Source: Fremontodendron californicum
Taxonomy: Eukaryota; Streptophyta; Magnoliopsida; Malvales; Malvaceae
Assembly (NCBI GenBank): GCA_030761205.1
Contig: JAULJL010000040.1
Coordinates: 13,710,603-13,774,602, forward strand
DNA: 64,000 nt
Reading direction: 5' to 3'
Both the position numbers and the translations under genes were made by a program. This document shows, one piece after another, positions 12,845 through 23,768 of this stretch; within the stretch, counting starts at the first letter, position 1, and every line of letters starts with the position of its first letter. The notes below the pieces were generated by a model. That model searched no databases. It was given only the letters and a program-made list of their open reading frames with translations, and was not told the DNA's origin.

Positions 12845-13430
12845 TATAGGCTTAAGACCCATTCCCCTCGATGATATACTTGCTCTCTTATTAAAACTTT
12901 TCGTAAGCGGATCCGCAATATTATCCTTTGATTTAACATTATCAAAAGAGATAATATCATTTGAGAGCAACTGTCTAACGGTATTATGTCTTCAACGAAT
13001 GTGTTGAGATTTACCGTTATAAACAACTATGTGCCCTACCAATTGCAGATTGGCAATCGCAATGTATATAAATTGCAGGCACGGGTTTCGGCCAAATTGA
13101 AATATCTTCTAAACTTTTGAAGCCATTGCGCTTCTTCTCCAGCTTTATCTAAAGCTATAACTTCAGATACCATGGTAAATCTGGCTATTCACATTTGTTT
13201 AGAAGATTTCCAAAATACTGCAGCTTCTCCAATAATAAAGATAAATCCGTTAGTGGATTTGAAATCTTTAGTATTGAATATCCATTTTGCATCTGGATAT
13301 CTTGTGTAGTGCAGTCCACAACTTTAGGTGTATCTTAAATATCTAAGTACCCCCACAATGGCCATCCAGTATCCTTTCCAAGAATACTTGTAAATTTACT
13401 CAGTTTGCTAACTGAGTATGTTATGTCTTT
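12845..13430 (-). pseudogene. Copia RNase H and RT end, degraded
   Basis: Minus-strand frames give, with interruptions, SVSKLS, then LHYTRYPDA, then HNTVRQLLSN, then KSKDNIADPLTK and SSRGMGLKP. These are typical of the C-terminal RT connection and RNase H of copia polyproteins. Stops and frameshifts break it into pieces. The YVDD active-site block and the RT upstream are absent: only about 260 bp separate this region from the integrase remnant. Confidence 0.75.
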
Positions 13431-13689
13431 ACATTCATTTACAACCTAATGGTTTACTTTCAGGGTCTGTGCCACTCTTGGCACCATCAAGGATCATTGA
13501 TCTCATGGACAAGGTTTCATCCTCCGCTTCACAACGGGGTAGTCATGGTAGCACCAAGGCATGCTGATACCATACCATGTCACTCTTCCCCACTTACTAT
13601 GTCGATACCCTCATTGACGACAAGATCATACCTAAGTACCCTTGTTGCATAAAGTTGACATTTTCTCACATTTCCTTCTCTTGCCCTCA

Positions 13690-14335
13690 AGGACTAGGTA
13701 ATGATCCCATCAAATAATGTACCGAACACAATTCTAGGTCCTATCATGACCTTTTAAGTCGGAGAAACTTATACCTTCGCAAGACACCCCTACACTTTCA
13801 TGTATTTTTAGGATGGTCTTTGACCCTTCCATAATTCATATGGTGTCTTGTCTAATTTCTTGTGGGATATTTTATTTAAAATATAATTAGCTATTAAAAT
13901 AGCCTTCCCCCACAAGTTCTGAGGTAACCCTGAACTTATCAACAAAGCGTTCATCATTTCATTCAACGTTCGGTTCTTGCATTATGCAATACCATTTTGT
14001 TGAGGTGAATAAGGAGCAGTGGTTTAATGGATGAAACCATTTTCTGAATAGAATTCATTAAATAATGAACCATATCACCACCTTTATCAATCCTTATTAT
14101 CTTACTTAGTTGATTTCAACCTCATTTTTAAAGAGTTTAAAAACTTCCAAGGTCTCGTCTTTGCTTCTTAGCAAATAGACATAACAATATCTTTTTATCA
14201 CCTCTAGTTTGCACAAACTTTAAGTCACATAAATCAGTGTGAATTAAATCTAGAGGTTTACTTATTCTTTCTACCGAATAGAAATGAGCCTTAGCCAATT
14301 TGGATTCTACACAAATTTTCCATTTGTGATTTTTA
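13690..14335 (-). pseudogene. Copia integrase, degraded
   Basis: Broken minus-strand frames contain SKPLDLIHTDLCDLKFVQTR and, further on, LISSGLPQNLWGKAILIANY and KTPYELWKG. These are the integrase core start (with its first Asp) and the conserved NLWGEA and TPYELW stretches of copia integrases. Several frameshifts and a deletion around the second catalytic Asp region make it non-functional. Confidence 0.75.
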
Positions 14336-14469
14336 TCAAAAACATTTGCTGAAGCAAATCCAAATCCAAATTGCTGATTCTCTGCAAGGTCTTGTAAAAC
14401 ACATGACCTTATCTATCATGTCATATGTTAGAGGATACCACCAAATAAACATAAGAAATAATTTAATTA

Positions 14470-14932
14470 TTATTTATGTTCTTTGGCACAACAACTATTA
14501 CATAAATATCCTCTACTCACAAACATACCACTTTTGGTGAGTACAAATTTATCAGACTCAAATACGAGTCTGAACTCGTTTTTGCTCAACAGAGAGCTGG
14601 AAACCAAATTCTTACAAATTTCAGGAACATGAACCACATTGTTCAAAGTTAGTTCTTTAACAGATGTCATCTTGAGCACCACCTTTTCATGGCCTCGTAC
14701 CTTGTAAACCGAAGAGTTTCTCATAAATATTGCTTTTATATACTCGGACAAACTCTTTCTATCAGAACAAAAGTGACAAGTGACACCGGTATAAATCCAC
14801 CATGTCTTAGGGCTTTTTTCTACCATGTTCACTTGTGACACTACAACAGCAAACTCAATCTCATTGTCATCAACTAAGTTGGCTTGAGTTTTTTTTTTTT
14901 TTTTTTTTCTTGTTCTGACGGTAGTCCTTTGC
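14470..14932 (-). pseudogene. Copia protease region, mutated active site
   Basis: The frame reads KTWWIYTGVTCHFCSDR and continues with VYKVRGHEKVVLKM and KNLVSSSLLSKNEFRL, a clear copia aspartic protease domain. The family motif is WW(I/V)D(S/T)GA; here the catalytic Asp is Tyr (YTG), which should abolish cleavage of the polyprotein. A long poly-T run (about 14889-14910) on the plus strand, a Lys-coding run on the minus strand, separates it from gag and probably causes the frame change. Confidence 0.82.
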
Positions 14933-15741
14933 TCAATGACCGGGCTTGTTACATGCGAAACAAGTTCCCATGAACTTTTTTTGAAATCCGTTCCCTTTAT
15001 TAGCTTGGGAAGAACTAGAACCAACAAATTTTCTCTTGTTGGTCTTGTGCGAATGTTTTACAACATTTGCCTTGGCTTTCATAGTCTGAACTTTAGCCAT
15101 CTTCTCTGAACCACGGTTATCCTCCTCAATCTTTAATCGAACAATCAGGTCCTCTAAAGTCATCTCCTTCATCTTATGCTTTAGATAGTTCTTGAAATCC
15201 TTCCACGAAGGTGATAATTTCTCTATCAAAGTCGCCGTCTCAAATGATTCACTAAGAATCATTCCTTCGACAGTAATCTCATGGAGGAGCAATTGAAACT
15301 CTTGGACTTGACTAATCAAGGATTTTGAGTCCACCATTTTAAAATCCAGAAACCGGCCAACCATAAATTTCTTCGTGCTGGCATCCTCGGTTCTGTATTT
15401 TCTCTCTAAGGACTCCCATAGCTCTTTAGCTGTCTTGATCAGACTATACACGTTGTATAACGTGTTGTCCAATCCGTTGAGGATATAGTTCTTGCATAGG
15501 AAGTCAGAATGTTTTCATGCTTCCACCGAGGCTACAACCGTAGTATCGGTCTCTCCCTCTTTAGGAACCGGGGCCTCCTCCCGTAAGAACCGACTAGGTT
15601 CAGAGTGGTAAGATAGAACATCTTTTGCTGCTATCGTTTGAAGTCCAGATCATTGAACTTCTCGGGTCTCTCACCATGTGTAACATATAGTGGCATTGGC
15701 GCTATAGGCGCACTCGTATTTACGATAGACCGTTCTGCCAT
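14933..15741 (-). pseudogene. Copia gag, broken
   Basis: The probable start is the minus-strand ATG at 15741 (MAERSIVNTSAPIAP), followed by RPEKFNDLDFKR. The next codon, usually Trp, is TAG. After a frame change the open part 15472-14933 holds the gag core: KELWESLERKYRTEDAS and MVGRFLDFKMVDSKS, a UBN2-type gag domain. It ends in a CCHC zinc knuckle, CFACNKPGH, where a TGA follows the His and the last Cys is Tyr. Gag would form the virus-like particle and bind RNA; this copy cannot produce it. Confidence 0.85.
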
Positions 15742-15744
15742 CTG

Positions 15745-17244
15745 TTATTTAAATAACAGGATCACCTTTATATATATATATATATATAAACACATATTTT
15801 TAAAGAATATATATATTACAAACACAATATATATATTATACAAACGTAACATGTATAATCACAAATATATATATATGCTGCCAACAGATCTATATATATT
15901 ACAAATATATATAAGTTTTCAATAAAATATATATACAAATATATATATATATATATGCAAAATATCGTACACCATATATTAAACAATTATATATGTTATA
16001 ACAATTATAAAATCATGTTGACCGCACCACGATAACAAGTTTAACTATATTTATAAATGCTTTCAATAGTTATAAAATATGTCTAAAAACACGTTGAAAC
16101 TTGAAACAATATGCTACAATACAACATGAAGTAATATAAATATATTACTAAACAGTAATATTAAAAAACCAAATGTATACCAAATTTATACCAAACGTAG
16201 TATATAAATATGCTTAACAAATATATATATATATACTTTCACAATATATAATAGTAACAAAACTATATCATATATATATATATATATAATATCACAATAT
16301 ATTACAAACAATATATATGATCACAAATAGCATATATAACACAATATATATGCTCTCAAAACAATCACGTAAATATATAAATATATATTACGTAAACAGT
16401 AACAATATGTAACAATATAAATCGTACATAATATATATATATATTATACATGAACAACATGTATATAAATATAGTAACCGAACCACACTATATATATCAA
16501 TATATATATATATATATATTATATAACACGTAACAATATGAATATATATCTATATTTATTAATCACCAAAAAACGTGATTTACCAATTCATGCAAAAAAT
16601 TGTTCTATCTCACGTTTTTGAAAGAACACATCTTAAAAAATATATATGTATTCACATTGACCATCCGTTTAATAGTTACTGAAGTAGTTAGAAACTTGAA
16701 ATGTTGTGACCTTTTTCAAAGAACACATTCACACGATTATCAAGATTGCACCTTTATAACAATTGCTTTATAAATATATAGTCAACAAATATATATTTGA
16801 TCACAATATATATATATATATAATATAGGTTAAATATAAGTATATAACCCACTGTCAACACTACATGACAAACAATAATAAAATATATATATTAAAACAA
16901 ATATATAATGAAAAAATATATATATATATTTCTAAATAATATATATCCAAAAGCAGTAGCAATATATATAACAAATATATATATATATATATTCTCTCAA
17001 AACAAAATAACAAAGCATTCAATATATATACACACTAAATGCCGTAACAGTAAAGAAAATATATATGCAATATATAAAAAGAGGAACAAGAAACAGTAAG
17101 TGATATGAATATGCAACTGTTTAGAACCCGTAATATATTTATAAATAAAAAACGTATATATAAATATCTAAATTACGAAAACAATTGCAAAATATATAAT
17201 CACAGTATATAACAAATAAAACAAAAACGAAAACGTCTTAAGAA
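15745..17244 (-). repeat. Copia 5' leader full of ATATAT tracts
   Basis: The 1.5 kb between the 5' LTR and gag is unusually long and consists largely of short (TA)n runs separated by ACAA and AACA words. No ORF of note is present. The bases directly inside the LTR (minus strand TTCTTAAGACG) do not match the usual initiator-Met primer site TGGTATCAGAGC. Confidence 0.7.
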
Positions 17245-17866
17245 TGTTGGAAAATATTTGCTATATACTACTTATAAACAGAATATAAATATAAGAACAG
17301 TAATACAAAATCGAATATAAAAACACTTACAGGAATTGATTTGAAAAAAAATCAATATCGAGTCAAGGTTGGACCTCTAACCTTAAGACGTTTTTTGCCT
17401 GTCTCAGGTGCTTACAGTATCGATGCAAATCGTCTCCCAGGTTTCCTCGATATACGTTGCAAATGAGAGCACACTCGGATGCAACACGGCGAACAAAAGA
17501 ATGCTGAAGTCTCTCTCTCAGAAGACAGGAATATTTTGGTGAATTAGTTTTTAAGTTAAGTCAATAATATAGACACAGGAAGTCTGTATTTATAGGAGCC
17601 AAAGAACCTGTTCGGAAAAGACACATCAATTGGATGAACCTGTTTGATCAGAACAGACACATCCTTTGGGATAAAATTGGTCCGAACAGACATGTAATGA
17701 TCAGACTTGTTCCTCTTCAAGTGGGTACCTTTAAGATTAATTTTTATTCAAACATGATATCAATTGTGTACCTTAATTATACACCGTGTATCTAATTACG
17801 ATAACCTACGTATTGGAATACGTATTTCGTATATATACACTCAAAATAAAACATTGATATCCAACA
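17245..17866 (-). repeat. Copia 5' LTR
   Basis: 622 bp. It differs from the left LTR by three substitutions, including one in the terminal TCCAACA, and by one extra A in a homopolymer. It is followed by target duplication CAGAA. Confidence 0.92.
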
Positions 17867-17871
17867 CAGAA

Positions 17872-19036
17872 TAGATGGTAGTTTGAAATCTGCAGCAGTA
17901 AATTCAATCATATTCTAAAGAAAAACTCCTATATATGCAAAATTGCAAATACTAACATACAACATATACATGGAATAAAAGAGAGTCACGTTACCTGACA
18001 TCTGAACCTGTGCAGAACCAGTCAAAAGGTAGCGATTCACCTGCATGTGGCAAGCATACTGTCATGGTCCTAGAGAGGAACCATGAATCTCACAATCGGT
18101 TGTGTATAAGTGTTCACAGTTTCACACCATCTTCAATTTGTGAACAAATCGTGAGATCCAATGGACCGAAGCGGACAATACTTTGCAGGTTGGTGTAAAC
18201 CACATACCTTTGTGTCAAAGGCTATCCACTTCTGTTTTGCGAGAATGAACATAGCTGGAGCCTGCATTGCTTGTGACCCAGTTGAGCCAGAAATTGTATG
18301 AATGCTAAAGCAGTGAAACTGAGCTGTTTACAGCAGGCTATAAACAAAGGGCATTCCAACAAATGCTAGAGCAGTGATACAAAACATTTGCAATTTCACA
18401 TACATGATTGAAAACAGGCAACAGATCTTGGGTCGAAAGCAACTGGTCAGGAAGCAACAAGTGGTAGAGAAAGAAACCAGAGAACAGTGCCATAAACATG
18501 TAATTTTATGGGAATCACAGTTCAGAGAAAGAGAGACAGATCATTTGGACAAAATCTGTTTCATATAATTGATTGATTGAATGAGAATCAAAAAAGAAAT
18601 ATCTTATCTGTATTTCGTAGAACTTCTTTTACACTCAAATACAAATGGAAAGGAATAATGCTGGTTTTTCAGTCCTCCTCTTATCAAGAAGAACAAAAAA
18701 AGAATCTGATTTCTGCCATTGAATCTTTAACTGATCCCATATTTTTGCTGAAGTGGTTTTTTTCGGAGTTGTAATAAATGGCAAATTCAAATTTGAGCAT
18801 TCCTTGCTTCCAAGCTCCACCAAGCAGAAAAATATTCAAATTTCGTATCATTTCAAAGGATAGGTAAAGCATTAGCCAACTCTAACCAAGCAGAAAAATT
18901 TCCTTCCATAACTTTCCTTTTCTTTGTTACAGATATTGATGTTAGATGAGATGCTATTGAGGTCAAAACCAGTTTCTGTTTACAATAAGGTCTTTAGAAT
19001 AAGGTCAAACCTTTACAATAAGTGCAGTCAGTCCTA
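17872..19036. other. Unassigned region between copia element and RPL26
   Basis: Base composition is less AT-rich than the surroundings. On the minus strand, 18208-18297 is open and is followed by GTATGTGG, a donor-like site; the stretch around 17990-18040 ends in CAG|GTAACG. I do not recognise any product. It might be the remains of a gene or a non-coding transcript. Confidence 0.3.
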
Positions 19037-19450
19037 CCGGTGTAATCGAGCCGAGCTCGACTTGAAATTCGAAGCTCGATTAGAGCTCGATCGAGTTTTA
19101 TTTTTAAAACTCGAGCTCGATTCGAAATAAAAATCGAACTGTTCGAGTTCGCTAGATTAAGCTCGTTTACTTAGTAAAAAATGAGCTCGATTCTCATACT
19201 TGAATTCAAACTCGATTATTTGTACTTGAACTCGAGTTCAAATTGAGATTCTTCAATATTAATTAAAAATAAAAAAGTTCAATTAGGCTCGCGAGTTACT
19301 CGAGTCAAGAATTAGAATACTCGAATTCGGCTCGCTTAATAGCTCTAGCTATTTGAACTCGAGCTCGACTCGACAATGACATAACCGAATTCGAATTTTT
19401 TTCGAGTCGAACTCAAATAATTTGTGAGCACATATGTCTCATTACACCCC
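19037..19450. mobile_element. hAT-like MITE, GAGCTCGA family, copy 1
   Basis: Starts GGTGTAATCGAGCCGAGC and ends CTCATTACACCCC, giving a short inverted repeat GGTGTAAT. The inside is packed with CTCGAGCTCG and TCGAATTCG words, typical of a common plant MITE type. Related copies lie at 57284-57711 and 53352-54268. The element ends about 100 bp before the promoter motifs of RPL26. Confidence 0.65.
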
Positions 19451-19545
19451 TAATCAGCCCCTCCCCTCCCGAGCGAACGTGCAGCGGGCAACATCGCGGA
19501 AGGATGAGAAGCCCTTTATAGGAAGTTGGAAAAGAGAAAAAAATA

Positions 19546-19672
19546 AGCCCAAAACCAAGTTAAGCCTCAACAAAATCCAGACCCTAAACCCAAAAAAAAA
19601 AGGAAAGAAAAGAAAAAAAACTCTTTAGATCCATAAAGCATTAAAGCCCAACAAATCCCAAATTAACCCTAG
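19546..19672 (+). promoter_or_regulatory. RPL26 promoter motifs: telo-box and site II
   Basis: Two site II elements (AGCCCA, the reverse of TGGGCT) are at 19546-19551 and 19645-19650. A telo-box-like ACCCTAAACCC is at 19581-19591 and AACCCTAG at 19665-19672. In plants this pair is known from ribosomal protein and other growth-linked promoters. It fits coordinate expression of the L26 gene with other ribosomal genes in dividing cells. Confidence 0.7.
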
Positions 19673-19789
19673 TTTTACACCATTCTTCTAACATATATTC
19701 TCTCAAACCCTGTTTCCCCACTTTCTCCATTGGCCGTCGCCGAGTCGAAGAGGAACCAAATCCCAACACCCCCTTCACCCGCAGCAAAA

Positions 19790-20230
19790 ATGAAGTACAA
19801 CCCACGCGTCTCCTCCTCTCGCCGCAAGAACCGCAAGGCCCATTTCACGGCGCCCTCGTCCGTCCGCCGCGTTTTGATGAGTGCACCACTATCATCGGAT
19901 CTGAGGTCCAAGTACAACGTCCGGTCCATGCCGGTCCGCAAGGACGACGAGGTCCAAGTCGTTCGTGGTACCTACAAGGGCCGCGAAGGGAAAGTAGTTC
20001 AAGTTTACCGCCGCAAATGGGTGATCCACATCGAGCGCATCACTCGCGAGAAAGTGAACGGTTCGACTGTTAACGTTGGAGTCAACCCATCCAAGGTTCT
20101 CATTACCAAGCTGAGGCTGGACAAAGATCGGAAGTCGTTGCTGGATCGTAAGGCCAAGGGACGCGCTGCTGCTGATAAGGATAAGGGTAATAAGTTTTCT
20201 GCTGAGGATATCATGCAGAGTGTCGATTAA
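19790..20230 (+). CDS. RPL26: 60S ribosomal protein L26 (uL24 family)
   Basis: Encodes 146 residues in one exon. The start at 19790 gives the invariant MKYNPRVSSSRRKNRKAHF; an upstream in-frame ATG (19730) would add 20 residues that the family lacks. The SSVRRVLMSAPLS block is followed by a KOW domain at about residues 51-84 (KDDEVQVVRGTYKGREGKVV) and a basic tail rich in Lys and Arg, ending EDIMQSVD. The protein sits on the large ribosomal subunit near the polypeptide exit tunnel and binds rRNA. Length and sequence are as expected for a working cytosolic plant L26, and absence of introns is usual for plant RPL26. Telo-box and site II motifs lie within 250 bp upstream. Codon use is GC-richer than the surroundings, as in highly expressed genes. 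Identity is certain. Confidence 0.98.
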   Translation: MKYNPRVSSSRRKNRKAHFTAPSSVRRVLMSAPLSSDLRSKYNVRSMPVRKDDEVQVVRGTYKGREGKVVQVYRRKWVIHIERITREKVNGSTVNVGVNPSKVLITKLRLDKDRKSLLDRKAKGRAAADKDKGNKFSAEDIMQSVD

Positions 20231-21007
20231 GGTTGCCTTTTGTTTTCTTAATGTTATGGTATTGCAACTGTTGGACCTTATCTTTCATGGTAGTTTTTTT
20301 TCTTATGTTATTAATCAGTAATACGATGAGGAATCTGGGATTTTGTAGACTTGATAATGCTATATGATGCAATTTTTGTTATGATGATCTTTATTGTGGG
20401 TTTTTTTTTTTGTTTTGGTTTTTGCTGCATTTTTTGAATTGAGCACTTTAGATGATCTTTTGGGTCTTTTGCTTTGAGCTTTAGTATTGTTTTGATTGGT
20501 TTGGATTGGATGTTTTAATTTCCTTTTAAAAGGATGTCTTTGATGGATCTTCAATGTTGGGCTGGTTTTGTTGTCATGAATCTCAGATGGGATAAATACA
20601 TGGAATTGCCAAAGCTTTTCAGCTGTATTGAGTTGTAGATAAATTAGTACTAGAAGTTTAATTTGCACTTTATTGGCTTTTTTTAACACATTATTATTAG
20701 AGTTAAAAATTGTTAGAAATTAAGGGTATATAGATTCCCTCTTGGTTTTAAGAAAGCTTAGATTTAGAAAATGCAATCTTAGTTCATTGATTTGTGTTGC
20801 TCTACAGCACAATATCCAATTTGTCTTGTACCTTATATGTGATTTCTGTTGCTCTGTATATTTAATCATTTATAATTTATTCAACAACTATACCAAATAG
20901 GGTGATGGTTGTTCCCATGTGTAGCTTGTTCCCTTATCATTTATTTGCAGCTCTTGTGATCTCTTTCTTATTATCTATTTATCATTTATTTGATAGATTT
21001 CGTGTTT
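20231..21007 (+). other. RPL26 3' UTR and downstream region
   Basis: T-rich sequence following the stop codon, probably the 3' UTR for the first few hundred bases. The real poly(A) site cannot be fixed. No other gene is seen. Confidence 0.5.
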
Positions 21008-21015
21008 GATATACT

Positions 21016-21552
21016 CAGTGTCGTCAAGGCATGCGTCTAGACGCGCCTGTTGCGCCTTAGTGCTAGACAACAAAAGCGCCTTAGACTCTTTCGGGCGAGG
21101 TGCATTTGATCAGGCGCATGTCTGGTGCGCCTAGGTGCGATTTTTGTAAGTCGATAGGCGCAAAAATAGCCCACCTAATTGAAGTTCTTTTTAATTTTTT
21201 TCATTAGTTGTACCTTTACTAGTAAAAAATGAGATAATATCAAACACTCTACTTTCAATATTTGAGTATTCAACAATAGACATGGGATCATAAGGAAATC
21301 TTGCATGTTGACCAATAAAAGAAAAAGGAAATTTTGCATGTTTTGTAGATAAACTGGACTAATCTTTAGAGTTTATTATCATAATTATATATCGTAAGTT
21401 TATTTTATATATACACAGACACACATACAAAAACACACACGTATACTTATTGCGTCTTTACTTCACTCAAGCGAACGCTTTTTTGCGCCTGTGCCTTAGG
21501 CAATAAAAGGGTTCTAGCGCCTAGAGTGTGTCTTGTATCCTTGACAACACTG
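21016..21552. mobile_element. hAT MITE with CAGTGTYGTCAAGG ends
   Basis: A 537-bp element with terminal repeats CAGTGTCGTCAAGG and CCTTGACAACACTG, flanked by the perfect 8-bp duplication GATATACT (21008-21015 and 21553-21560). The inside has GGCGC and GCGCC words (for example AGACGCGCCTGTTGCGCC) and no ORF. The 8-bp duplication and the CAGTG-type end point to hAT. Confidence 0.9.
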
Positions 21553-22400
21553 GATATACTAGCAAAGGAATTTTTTTAACTCCACAAGTCAGATGTCTCA
21601 TTTTTTTTAATTAGTTTTTTTTTTATTTTTAATATATCTTAAAGTGTGTATTATTCTACTAATCTTGTTTGTGGAGTTTCAAAACTCTACTGATAGTGGA
21701 TGGGATAAATTTTTTTATTTGATAATAATAGTATGAATCAGCAGTAGAGTGATCCATTTCTCTTGAAAAGCACAATGCATGTTATATACTGAATTGGAAG
21801 ATATGCATCTGAGTAAAAGAAGTTAAGCTGCTAAACCGACTTCTGAAATTTTCTTTGCTTTGAATTAATACTTATCTTGTACTTAAAGAGTCAAGTTTGA
21901 ATGGTTTATTATCATCTACAATAAGATAAAAATGCATTCTCATTTCTCTGGCTTATGGGAAACCTATGCCTGCCAATTTGTAGGTTATAGGTAAAGGATA
22001 TGGTTTGAAAATTCAACCAAAGCTATTTTCTTATTAGAGATTAAACTTTTATGTTTTCTTTTTCCTATAGGAAATATAATTAATGAATTTACACAACAGA
22101 AGTTTATGTCCCCCAGTAATAGAAATCCATTTTTTCTTCTATAATAACAAAATTCTTGTTGTTTTATATTGATATTAATGTGATCAGACCCTTATTATAC
22201 CTCTAAATCTGAAAACATAGTTTGAATCTATATAAAATTCCATTTGTCCACTTAAATGTTACAATCTTGACCAGCTACAAGTTCAAAAACATTTTTGAGA
22301 AAATTTATCGAATCAAATCCTACTGTCACAACTTTTATCATCACATTCTCTTTTGCCTGCCATTTCTTACATTGCAATGTCGCAAAAACCAGGTTTGTTT

Positions 22401-22474
22401 AATAAGATAAGCCTGGTTTTTGCTATGAATTGCTTATAATAAGATAAGTCTGGTTTTTGCTATGAATTGCTGAT
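22401..22474. repeat. 37-bp tandem duplication
   Basis: Two copies of a unit starting AATAAGATAAG and ending GCTATGAATTGCT, at 22401 and 22438, with one or two differences. Confidence 0.8.
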
Positions 22475-22540
22475 AAGTGAATATCAATTGAAATGAAAAG
22501 GGTAGTCATGTCCATCCTTGAAGGAGTGTTTATCAAAAGA

Positions 22541-22722
22541 AGAACTTGACAAGTTCAATTGTGATGTTAAGCCTTTTAGAGCTATAAGAACCTGGTTTAG
22601 AGTTAAAAGTTTATCATTCAAACAACAATGTTTCCTATAAGAACTTGACAAGTTCAGTTGTGATGTTAAGCCTTTTAGAGCTATGAGAATTTGGTTTTAT
22701 CATTCAAACAACAACTGATTTT
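22541..22722. repeat. 99-bp tandem duplication
   Basis: AGAACTTGACAAGTTCA begins at 22541 and again at 22640, each followed by TTAAGCCTTTTAGAGCTAT and CATTCAAACAACAA. The second copy is shorter by an internal deletion. Confidence 0.8.
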
Positions 22723-23170
22723 GACTATGCAAATGCATTTTCTGGTGAGGTGACTTCCCATGAAACTTTTCACTTCTCTCCTCTCAACAAAAACCAGAGT
22801 AATAACTGCTGAAAACAATGCAGAAGAAAGAAGAAATTAAAAAACCTACATGTATGGTTGACAGAATTCTACAGTTATTGATGTCTAATTTGTTTGAACA
22901 ATAAATCCTTAACATCTATGGAGTCATTTGAAAATTTTTGGTGATTAGGATGTTAAAAACAAATAACATTTGCAGTGTTATTTGCAGTTCTGATGTTATT
23001 ATTCATTGGCAATTTAATGCATATGTATATATTTACATGATACATAGTAATTACTGGAGACTGAAATATAATGTTGTATGATGCCAGACCGGATATCTTA
23101 TTTTCTTATTTCTATTTCCTGTACCATTTTATAGCAGGAAAATATATGTTCCTGTATCATCCAGTGTAAG

Positions 23171-23175
<5 letters not shown>

Positions 23176-23222
<47 letters not shown>
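23176..23222. repeat. (TA)n microsatellite
   Basis: About 23 uninterrupted TA units. Confidence 0.9.
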
Positions 23223-23227
<5 letters not shown>

Positions 23228-23768
23228 CATACCGTAAGAATTTGTTCGTCTCTACTTGACGTTATTTTCCTCGATATTTTTTTGCATTACATAAGATAGC
23301 TTGTTTACTTGGCGATTGCATTAAGGATCTAATCAGAGTCAAACTTTAATTTTAAATTAAAAAAATCTTTCCTTTATTAGCCGGAGTAACAAGTATACTC
23401 CTTGATTTTCTATTTCCTGCACCATTTTATATCAGGAAAATATATATTCCTGTATCATCCAATGTAAGATTGATATTAGTATACAGTTGAAGTTATACAT
23501 TAATATATATATATATATATATGAAGTTTTTTTTTGAGAAAATTATATATGATACATAATAACATATAATTGAAAAAAAAACTCACATTTTCTAGAAATT
23601 CCTACAATGAAATGAAATCCATCTTGAGCTCCGTTACATTTTTTGTTAATCAACCATCAAAATCAAAAGTAACTAATGTTGACCAAATTGATTTCTGCAT
23701 AAAAAATAATAGAAGGTCGATAATGAAGGAATAAACCTACAAAGATAAGTTCATAAGCTAATTCAAAG

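Larger units (their letters stand above)
11629..17866 (-). mobile_element. Ty1/copia retrotransposon, defective
   Basis: A 6238-bp element bounded by direct LTRs (11629-12249 and 17245-17866) with TGTTGGA..TCCAACA ends and the 5-bp duplication CAGAA (11624-11628 and 17867-17871). Coding remnants on the minus strand run gag, protease, integrase, then the end of RT/RNase H, which is the copia order. A polypurine tract (GTGGGGGAT) lies directly inside the left LTR, confirming that the left LTR is the 3' one. Reverse transcriptase is almost wholly missing, gag has stops and the protease active site is changed, so the copy cannot move by itself. The LTRs differ by only three substitutions and one 1-bp indel, so insertion is recent. 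Confidence 0.93.
21561..23768. other. Intergenic with small tandem duplications
   Basis: No gene seen. It contains the duplications listed separately. Two related ~65-bp stretches (23118-23175 and 23410-23470) each contain CCATTTTATA.CAGGAAAAT and CCTGTATCATCCA, and each is followed by a TA run. Confidence 0.45.

Noticed and set aside
15638..17099. Plus-strand ORFs rich in Tyr and Ile in the copia leader
   Set aside because: They translate TA-rich tracts; the true coding remnants are on the minus strand.
19730..19789. 20-residue N-terminal extension of RPL26
   Set aside because: The family begins at MKYNP; the upstream ATG is in the 5' UTR and the extension is not ribosomal in character.
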